NCBI GenBank assembly: GCA_028822675.1
Contig: JAPKDE010000076.1
Coordinates: 1-10,387 of the forward strand
Source: Dehalococcoidia bacterium
GTDB lineage: Bacteria; Chloroflexota; Dehalococcoidia; UBA3495
Reading direction: 5' to 3'
DNA length: 10,387 bases
Under the pieces are notes generated by a model. It worked only from the letters and a program-made list of their open reading frames with translations. It was not told the origin of the DNA and did no database searches. Positions within the stretch are counted from its first letter, which is position 1. Each line of letters begins with the position of its first letter. Below are positions 1 through 4,511 of the stretch, in pieces. The translations under genes were made by a program, and so were the position numbers.

Positions 1-1099
1 TGTCCACAAAACCCACCCAATAGGCCATCCCGTCTGAGATGACCACGTTGCGCCAACTGGAAGAGTCGTAAGTTTCCCAGTCTTCCACTTCAAATGCGGT
101 GAGATACTTATCCGCTGGCTGGCCCGTGCTGGGATTAACTAGAAATACACCGGTGATGGGGTCTGATTCTGAGGGTAATTTAGCCCCGTAGAGCGTGTCC
201 CCACCGGAGACCAAGGCAAACCCCAACTCGGGCCTGGTCATTTCAGTGGAGTCTGACCTAGAGTCGAACAGCGAGCGAACGTAATCCCCTGGGGCATTGT
301 AGAAACCCCGAGACATTGACCACTGTTCGGTGCTACCGGTCTTGAAATAAACCTCGCCACCGGCCACAGCGTAACCGGGGTCCAGGGCGTCGGTCTGGGT
401 GCCCCACTCAGATTTGCGGTTGAATCCATCGGTTCCGTACTCCGTGATGGTCATCGCGCCACCGTCGGTGAACTTGTTGGAGACGTAGAAGCGGTCGTCC
501 ACCGTGTAGGGGCGCTTGAAGTGAGGAGCGTAACTGGGTGATGAATAAGAATCGATCACCGTGGCATCTCCGGTGTCCGGCCGGAAGAGAACCACGGATT
601 TGGAAGAACTCTCCAGGTTTATGAACGCCGTCCCCGTGACCTCGTTGGTGCCAGGAGTGGTTACCAACGTCTTTATAGTGCTGGAACTGCTGCCACCACT
701 CACGGCTAAAACCAAACCCAAGGTGTTGGCGGGCAATACTTGCGCCTGGGTAGGGACCGGAGTGTCCGGTATTCTTTGGACCGTGAGTTCGCCGCTGTTG
801 GGCAAAGGTCTGCGCCCCGTGTTTGATTCAGGCGTTCCTGTTTCTGGCTGCGGCGTGCCGCCCGTCGGTTCGCGGGTGGGGACTGATGTGGAGTCTTTTG
901 AAGCTGGCGAGAGTGTGTCAGTAGGCCCCGCACTTTCGTTTGTCTGGCTTTGGGCTTCCTGGACAGGCGTTGGGGTCACGTCGACTACGGTGGTACAGGC
1001 GATGGACAAGAGCACTGCGGTGGCCAAAACAAAGGCCACCTTCCGCCGGTCTAAAACGACCGATTTAAATTTGGAACCGGCAAAATTGATTTTGAACAT
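1..1099 (-). CDS. Secreted lipoprotein with Ser/Thr/Pro-rich stalk and probable beta-propeller (C-terminus outside window)
   Basis: An open minus-strand frame starts at 1099 and runs off the left edge, giving 366 residues with no stop. The N-terminus is a type II signal peptide: basic RRK at residues 18-20, a hydrophobic stretch 21-34, then LLSIAC with the likely lipidated Cys35. Residues 36-125 are rich in Ser, Thr, Pro and Glu with no clear fold, as expected for a stalk lifting a domain from the membrane. From about residue 126 come recurring short strands such as VVLFRPDTG, GVFLVNPSTG, GGEVYFKT, GGDTLYGAK and SDGMAYWVG. These resemble beta-propeller blades of the PQQ/YVTN kind; the fold is inference. 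The start at 1099 is chosen because GGGAG sits 5 bases upstream; an in-frame ATG at 1111 lacks such a site. It is divergent from the thi operon. Plus-strand frames across it are shadows. Substrate or role is unknown. Confidence 0.82.
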   Translation of the reverse strand, partial: MFKINFAGSKFKSVVLDRRKVAFVLATAVLLSIACTTVVDVTPTPVQEAQSQTNESAGPTDTLSPASKDSTSVPTREPTGGTPQPETGTPESNTGRRPLPNSGELTVQRIPDTPVPTQAQVLPANTLGLVLAVSGGSSSSTIKTLVTTPGTNEVTGTAFINLESSSKSVVLFRPDTGDATVIDSYSSPSYAPHFKRPYTVDDRFYVSNKFTDGGAMTITEYGTDGFNRKSEWGTQTDALDPGYAVAGGEVYFKTGSTEQWSMSRGFYNAPGDYVRSLFDSRSDSTEMTRPELGFALVSGGDTLYGAKLPSESDPITGVFLVNPSTGQPADKYLTAFEVEDWETYDSSSWRNVVISDGMAYWVGFVD

Positions 1100-1159
1100 A
1101 ATGTCTCCCATGAGCAGGGTACCCAGTCTGATTCCCTGGTGTGATGGGTCGTTGTAACA

Positions 1160-1188
1160 ATTTTCGACTCATATTGATGGCAAATCAA
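1160..1188 (-). promoter_or_regulatory. Possible promoter of the lipoprotein gene
   Basis: Read on the minus strand, TTGATT (1183-1188) and GAAAAT (1160-1165) are separated by 17 bases. Each matches four of six consensus positions for a sigma70-type promoter. Transcription would start near 1153, leaving a leader of about 50 bases. The -35 element overlaps the right arm of the inverted repeat at 1173-1189, so a bound protein could block it. The match is weak and could be chance. Confidence 0.25.
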
Positions 1189-1189
1189 T
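1173..1189. repeat. Inverted repeat, arms ATTGAT / ATCAAT
   Basis: Perfect 6-bp arms at 1173-1178 and 1184-1189 flank a 5-base spacer. A T·G and an A·T pair can extend the arms outward. It lies in the divergent intergenic region nearest the lipoprotein gene and could be an operator or a small leader hairpin. No function is shown. Confidence 0.45.
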
Positions 1190-1218
1190 GTAAACCGGCA
1201 AACCGTGGCGATTGTCAC

Positions 1219-1231
1219 ATCATTTAATGAT
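1219..1231. repeat. Palindrome ATCATTTAATGAT
   Basis: This is a perfect palindrome of 6+1+6 bases in an AT-rich stretch between the two divergent genes, typical in size for a dimeric regulator's site. No known operator consensus is matched with certainty. Confidence 0.45.
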
Positions 1232-1236
1232 TGCAA

Positions 1237-1252
1237 CAGTATACGTATGCTG
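1237..1252. repeat. Near-palindrome CAGTATACGTATGCTG
   Basis: The 16 bases are symmetric apart from one T/G pair of positions, with the perfect core ATACGTAT at 1241-1248. It lies 24 bases upstream of the -35 element of the thi promoter, where an activator or repressor could bind. Function is inferred from position only. Confidence 0.45.
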
Positions 1253-1275
1253 CAGTAGCGACGACGCGAAATTCG

Positions 1276-1304
1276 TTGACACTCTTTTGGGCCGGTGCTA
1301 TTCT
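1276..1304 (+). promoter_or_regulatory. Sigma70-type promoter of the thi operon
   Basis: A perfect -35 element TTGACA (1276-1281) is followed by a 17-base spacer and the -10 element TATTCT (1299-1304, four of six matches). The predicted transcription start is near 1311, about 20 bases before the TPP aptamer. The leader would therefore contain the whole riboswitch and its terminator. Confidence 0.7.
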
Positions 1305-1328
1305 TTCGGGATAACAGAGCGGTAGATT

Positions 1329-1429
1329 CGTTCTGGCGGGAGCTTGGGTAAGCCAGGCTGAGAGGGTGGCCAAAATCGCCGCCGACCGTCTGTACCTGAC
1401 CCAGGTAATACTGGCGCAGGGATTAGACG
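1329..1429 (+). promoter_or_regulatory. TPP riboswitch (THI element) aptamer
   Basis: The leader RNA carries the hallmarks of the thiamine pyrophosphate aptamer. CTGAGA at 1358-1363 lies in the pyrimidine-sensing arm. In the pyrophosphate-sensing arm, CCTGA (1395-1399) is followed by a CCAG/CTGG stem (1401-1404 with 1411-1414) around GTAATA, and then GCGCAGGGA (1414-1422). Stem P2 can form from GGCGG (1335-1339) and CCGCC (1379-1383). P3 can form from GCTTGG (1342-1347) and CCAGGC (1353-1358), and P4 from CCTG (1395-1398) and CAGG (1417-1420). P1 is short and imperfect, roughly 1327-1334 with 1425-1432, so the outer ends are approximate. The element sits between a promoter and thiG, as the family requires. 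It is expected to shut expression when TPP is abundant. Confidence 0.95.
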
Positions 1430-1449
1430 CAACAGCAGACTTACGAAGC

Positions 1450-1483
1450 AGCCTCCAGGCAATAACCTGGTGGCTTTTTTTTT
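1450..1483 (+). terminator. Intrinsic terminator, expression platform of the TPP riboswitch
   Basis: The arms AGCCTCCAGG (1450-1459) and CCTGGTGGCT (1466-1475) pair over ten positions with one T-T mismatch, closing a six-base loop. Nine T's follow at 1475-1483. It lies after the TPP aptamer and 25 bases before the thiG start, so TPP-bound RNA should stop here. CCAG in its left arm (1455-1458) could instead pair with CTGG of aptamer stem P5 (1411-1414), a possible antiterminator. That alternative pairing is inference. Confidence 0.92.
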
Positions 1484-1492
1484 CGCTCCCGA

Positions 1493-1498
1493 AAGGAG
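1493..1498 (+). promoter_or_regulatory. Ribosome binding site that fixes the thiG start
   Basis: AAGGAG ends 10 bases before ATG 1509. The same frame is open upstream to a GTG at 1470, but that codon lies inside the terminator stem and is only reachable as coding sequence through the T tract. The ribosome binding site therefore settles the start at 1509. Confidence 0.88.
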
Positions 1499-1508
1499 AT
1501 TGGACGAA

Positions 1509-2300
1509 ATGTCCGACGAGCTAATTATCGGTGGAAAAACATTCAATTCCCGGCTAATTGTTGGAACAGGCCGGTACCGCACCATGGAAGAAATGGTGGC
1601 AGCGGTTGAGGCGTCAGGTACAGAAATGATCACAGTGGCGATTCGCCGTCTGGATCTGGATGACCCTACCAACAAAACGCTGTTGGATTTCATCGACTGG
1701 AATAAATATCAGATCCTTCCCAATACGGCGGGTTGCGCCACGGTTGAAGAAGCATTATTCGTCGCCAAGCTGGGCCGGGAAGTTGGCCAGACTGATTTCG
1801 TGAAGCTGGAAGTCATCCCTGACCCCCACTACCTATTCCCAGACGGTGCGGCCACCCTGGAAGCCGCCCGCCTGCTGGTGAAAGACGGGTTTAAAGTGCT
1901 GCCCTACATCCACGCCGACCCAACCTTGGCCAAGAACCTGGAGGAAGTGGGTTGCGTAACGGTAATGCCCCTTGGCTCGGCCATCGGTTCAGGCCAGGGC
2001 ATCCACACCATGGAAGAGATCAAAATAATCATTGAGCAGGCCAACATCCCAGTGGTTGTTGATGCCGGATTGGCCGTGCCTTCAGACGCCGCCAAGGCCC
2101 TGGAGATGGGAGCAGATGCCGTGCTGGTGAACACCGCCATCGCTCAGGCTGAAGACCCTGCTCTGATGGGCGAAGCCTTCAAGCAGGGAGTGGCGGCAGG
2201 CCGTAATGCTTATCTAGCTGGCCGAATAGCTGTTCGTAAGGAAGCTATTGCCAGCAGCCCCACCGCTGACGTACCTCAGCCAGCGTCGGCCAAGAGTTAG
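1509..2300 (+). CDS. thiG: Thiazole synthase ThiG
   Basis: ThiG condenses 1-deoxy-D-xylulose 5-phosphate, dehydroglycine and sulfur from ThiS thiocarboxylate into the thiazole phosphate of thiamine, in the cytoplasm. The protein has 263 residues, close to the usual family length, and is a full TIM barrel. Visible family motifs are the N-terminal [17 protein letters not shown] (7-23), NTAGC (72-76), FVKLEV with Lys99, [13 protein letters not shown] (153-165), and [20 protein letters not shown] (184-203) followed by VLVNTAIA. Lys99 is the expected Schiff-base lysine; the glycine-rich loop of [13 protein letters not shown] binds phosphate. The last 15 residues are a polar Ser/Pro/Ala tail. It is the first gene of the operon behind the TPP riboswitch, and thiE begins within five bases of its stop. 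All key residues appear intact. Confidence 0.97.
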   Translation: MSDELIIGGKTFNSRLIVGTGRYRTMEEMVAAVEASGTEMITVAIRRLDLDDPTNKTLLDFIDWNKYQILPNTAGCATVEEALFVAKLGREVGQTDFVKLEVIPDPHYLFPDGAATLEAARLLVKDGFKVLPYIHADPTLAKNLEEVGCVTVMPLGSAIGSGQGIHTMEEIKIIIEQANIPVVVDAGLAVPSDAAKALEMGADAVLVNTAIAQAEDPALMGEAFKQGVAAGRNAYLAGRIAVRKEAIASSPTADVPQPASAKS

Positions 2301-2304
2301 TTTG

Positions 2305-2985
2305 GTGACCGGTTTATTGCCCCAGCCATGCTTGTGTCTGGTCACCGATCGCACTGCGGTTGGCGGTGACACCAAAGACATGATGCAACGGGTGGCACAG
2401 GCCGTTCTGGGGGGAGTAGACCTAGTGCAGGTTAGGGAAAAAGACCTTCCCGCCGGCGAATTGCTAGAGTTGACCCGATTTCTGCTGGAATCAGTGGGGA
2501 GCAGGGCCAAATTAATAATTAATGACCGCGCCGACATCGCTCTGATAGCCGGGGCACACGGCGTACAATTGGGGGAAGAAGGGCTGCCAGTAGCCGCGGC
2601 CAGGAAGATTGTTGGCAACAGCGGTCTGATTGGCCGGTCCGTCCACTCAGTGGCGGCGGCGACCCAAGCGCAAGATTACGGGGCCAACTTTCTCATCGTT
2701 GGCACCATGTTTGCGTCCCTGTCTCATCCGGGAGAAGCACCCACCGGCCCTGGTCTGATGCAGGAAATATCAGGCAAGTGTCAGCTTCCGCTCATTGGCA
2801 TTGGGGGAATAACCCCGGAAAATGCCTCAGCGGTCATCCAGGCAGGGGCATCTGGTGTTGCGGTAATTACCAACGTTCTGGCGGCGTCAGACCCTAGAGC
2901 AGCCGCCTCTGAGCTAAAAGAAGCAATCTGTGAAGCCTGGCGCGTCCATGAAAAGCAGAATGGCAACCAGGCAAGTGTGGGATAG
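2305..2985 (+). CDS. thiE: Thiamine phosphate synthase ThiE (or TenI-like thiazole tautomerase)
   Basis: ThiE joins the pyrimidine diphosphate and thiazole phosphate to make thiamine phosphate. With the GTG start at 2305 it has 226 residues and a TIM barrel. Family motifs: CLVTDR (11-16), QVREK (42-46), INDRAD (72-77), GVQLGEEGL (86-94), GRSVHS (110-115), GIGGIT (165-170) and GASGVAV (181-187). Two motifs deviate from the classical enzyme. The acidic position after 'xGQxD' reads LGEEG, and the FPTxTK loop reads FASLSHPG (136-143), so the lysine is missing. GRSVHS is shared with TenI. The TenI catalytic His, which precedes 'VF' in 'GHVF', is Thr134 here, so TenI activity is not clearly supported either. 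Start choice: GTG 2305 follows AAGAG by 8 bases; TTG 2302 is an alternative. A TTG at 2248 would overlap thiG by 53 bases and is unlikely. Membership in the ThiE/TenI superfamily is certain; the exact reaction is less so. Confidence 0.88.
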   Translation: MTGLLPQPCLCLVTDRTAVGGDTKDMMQRVAQAVLGGVDLVQVREKDLPAGELLELTRFLLESVGSRAKLIINDRADIALIAGAHGVQLGEEGLPVAAARKIVGNSGLIGRSVHSVAAATQAQDYGANFLIVGTMFASLSHPGEAPTGPGLMQEISGKCQLPLIGIGGITPENASAVIQAGASGVAVITNVLAASDPRAAASELKEAICEAWRVHEKQNGNQASVG

Positions 2986-2991
2986 CAGAAT

Positions 2992-3195
2992 ATGATTAAC
3001 CTGACAGTAAACGGAAAACCTCGTCCAATCGAGTCCGAGGTAGACCTTGAAACCTACTTGGTTTCCTTTGGCTTAAATCTGAAATTTGTGGCCGTTGGTT
3101 ACAACGGCGATGTGATCAAAAAAGAAGCCTTCTCTGGGTTGGTGCTAAAAGACGGCGACGTTCTAGAGATTGTTCGTCCCGTCGGCGGTGGATGA
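2992..3195 (+). CDS. thiS: Sulfur carrier protein ThiS
   Basis: ThiS is a small ubiquitin-fold protein whose C-terminal Gly-Gly is adenylated and converted to a thiocarboxylate, which hands sulfur to ThiG. The 67-residue product has the expected length. It opens with the beta-strand INLTVNGKPRPI and ends in DGDVLEIVRPVGGG, the exposed diglycine tail the family needs. The start ATG lies six bases after the thiE stop with only a weak GGGAT upstream, so translation is probably coupled to thiE. The activating enzyme ThiF is not in the window; a MoeB/ThiF homologue elsewhere would be needed. Confidence 0.95.
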   Translation: MINLTVNGKPRPIESEVDLETYLVSFGLNLKFVAVGYNGDVIKKEAFSGLVLKDGDVLEIVRPVGGG

Positions 3196-3245
3196 ACCGC
3201 AACAAACGGTGACCTAAATTTAAAATAGCTATCGGCCTCTGATCG

Positions 3246-3282
3246 ATTAACCGAGCGCACCTTTGGGTGGGCGCGGGTTATC
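3246..3282 (+). terminator. Imperfect hairpin after thiS, possible terminator
   Basis: TAACC (3248-3252), GCGC (3255-3258) and ACC (3259-3261) pair with GGT (3266-3268), GCGC (3271-3274) and GGTTA (3276-3280) around the loop TTTG. That makes about 12 bp with small bulges, extendable by GA/TC. It sits 50 bases after thiS and before the next gene. No T tract follows, so it is at best a weak or factor-assisted terminator. It could also be an RNA 3'-end stabiliser. Confidence 0.4.
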
Positions 3283-3315
3283 TAATCTGTTGGTCGGTAG
3301 ATTCGGATATATCTT

Positions 3316-3570
3316 ATGGCTGTGGTATTTTCGGCAACCAATGAGGTAATTGACCCAATACTGGTGAATGTGGTGAGGAGCAACCAAAACAAGGTGGCCG
3401 GCTGGCTTCAAGGCGAGTCGGGGTCTTGGGGTTTTCTAGCAGGACAGGCAGTTATCAATGTGCGTGAGGCTGCTGGCCGGGACCTGGAATCAAGTGAACG
3501 TCGGCTGATTTGGAGTCGTATGTGGTGGTGGCTGGAACAGATTAAGGCCGGGATTCACACCGCGGCCTAG
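3316..3570 (+). CDS. Small Trp-rich protein of unknown function
   Basis: I do not recognise this 84-residue product. It has no signal peptide, no membrane segment and no Cys. Residues 28-58 contain AGWLQGESGSWGFLAGQAV, a mixed Gly/Trp stretch. Residues 58-79 look like a charged amphipathic helix, LESSERRLIWSRMWWWLEQIKA, with three Trp in a row (70-72). In all there are six Trp in 84 residues. Codon use resembles the neighbouring genes, which supports real coding. The start ATG has only a weak GGA eight bases upstream; later GTG codons are possible starts. It stands alone between the thi operon and the ABC ATPase, with about 120-140 bases on each side, so context gives no role. It could be a small soluble partner protein or, less likely, a chance frame. 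Confidence 0.55.
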   Translation: MAVVFSATNEVIDPILVNVVRSNQNKVAGWLQGESGSWGFLAGQAVINVREAAGRDLESSERRLIWSRMWWWLEQIKAGIHTAA

Positions 3571-3710
3571 CCAGTCAGATCATACAACTTCAAAGCTGAT
3601 ACGCTCAATACACTTCTGATTTTGGATGCTCTTCGTACGGGTATTCAGATATACTTTGTTTAAGTAAGCTGCAACTGTTTGTTGCACTATATTTGTTCGT
3701 CTGCAAAAAA

Positions 3711-4415
3711 ATGCCTGATTCAATAATTACTGCCACCGGTATACATAAAACCTACGACATCGGGACCGTTAAAGTGAACGCCCTCAGGGGCGTTGAATTG
3801 ATTGTGGAGCGCGGCGAAATGGTCGCCATCATGGGTCCCAGCGGCTGCGGCAAGACCACCATGTTGAACTGTCTCTCGGGCTTGGACGAGATCGACACCG
3901 GACAGGTGGTTATTGATGGGGTGGTCCTCCACGATCTGCCAGACGACGATCGCAGCGACTACCGAGCCCGCAACATGGGATTTGTTTTTCAGCTCTATAA
4001 CTTGCTCCCCGTGCTGTCTGCCGTGGAGAATGTGGAGTTGCCGCTATTGGTGTCTGGGGTTAACCCGTCGGAGGCCCGCAGGCGCTCCATGGACCTGCTG
4101 GAACTGGTTGGATTGACTGAACGCGCCCAGCATTTGCCCGGTGAATTATCCGGTGGGCAACGCCAACGCGTGACCATCGCCCGCGCTCTGGTCAACCAGC
4201 CGTCCATAGTTTGGGCTGATGAACCCACCGGTGACCTGGACAGTGAAACCGCCGGTGAGATCATGGACCTGATGTGCAAACTCAACGTGGAGAACGGCCA
4301 GAGTTTTGTGCTTGTTACCCACTCTGATGACGTGGGAGCACGCGCCCACCGTATCGTCAGGATGCGGGATGGTTCGATTGTGGACGACGGCAATGGCCAC
4401 GTCACCGAGGCCTAA
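3711..4415 (+). CDS. ABC transporter ATPase, MacB/LolD type
   Basis: This 234-residue ATPase should power the FtsX-type permease encoded just downstream. All nucleotide-binding motifs are present: Walker A GPSGCGKT (42-49), Q-loop Gln94 in FQLYNLLP, signature LSGGQRQR (146-153), Walker B IVWADEP (166-172) with Asp170 and Glu171, D-loop GDLD (174-177) and switch His204 in VTHSDD. The form VFQLYNLLP and the ADEPTGDLD Walker B are typical of the MacB/LolD/FtsE branch, which works with mechanotransmitting permeases rather than classical import channels. The start at ATG 3711 has no Shine-Dalgarno sequence. A TTG at 3693 adds six residues but has none either. TATATT at 3688-3693 could be a -10 element giving a nearly leaderless message; its -35 is poor. 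The cargo cannot be read from sequence. Confidence 0.93.
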   Translation: MPDSIITATGIHKTYDIGTVKVNALRGVELIVERGEMVAIMGPSGCGKTTMLNCLSGLDEIDTGQVVIDGVVLHDLPDDDRSDYRARNMGFVFQLYNLLPVLSAVENVELPLLVSGVNPSEARRRSMDLLELVGLTERAQHLPGELSGGQRQRVTIARALVNQPSIVWADEPTGDLDSETAGEIMDLMCKLNVENGQSFVLVTHSDDVGARAHRIVRMRDGSIVDDGNGHVTEA

Positions 4416-4423
4416 CCTCGATT

Positions 4424-4446
4424 GTAACAACGGCAGTAACAACGGC
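4424..4446. repeat. Short tandem repeat, GTAACAACGGC twice
   Basis: Two identical 11-base copies lie at 4424-4434 and 4436-4446, separated by one A (12-base period). They fall in the 96-base gap between ATPase and permease genes. This could be a slippage product or a paired protein-binding site; nothing in the sequence decides. Confidence 0.7.
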
Positions 4447-4511
4447 CAAAACTGCCCAGCACTCGATTTTTCAGGCAGTATCTAAAGCGCCAAGACCATC
4501 CCAAGGACAAA

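Noticed and set aside
561..1157. A 198-residue plus-strand open frame
   Set aside because: It lies fully antisense to the lipoprotein gene, whose minus-strand frame has a signal peptide, lipobox, ribosome binding site and sensible protein composition. The plus frame has none of these and is a shadow.
2248..2304. TTG at 2248 as thiE start, overlapping thiG by 53 bases
   Set aside because: The added residues (Pro/Arg-rich) do not resemble ThiE N-termini, and GTG 2305 directly follows the thiG stop with AAGAG upstream.
3196..3315. A tRNA or small RNA gene in the gap after thiS
   Set aside because: The stem-loop does not extend to a cloverleaf, and there is no T-loop GGTTCGA-type sequence in the right place.
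3571..3710. A promoter or terminator before the ABC ATPase
   Set aside because: TATATT at 3688-3693 looks like a -10 element, but no good -35 is at the right distance. The small GCAAC/GTTGC stem at 3671-3685 is too short to call, and no terminator is seen.
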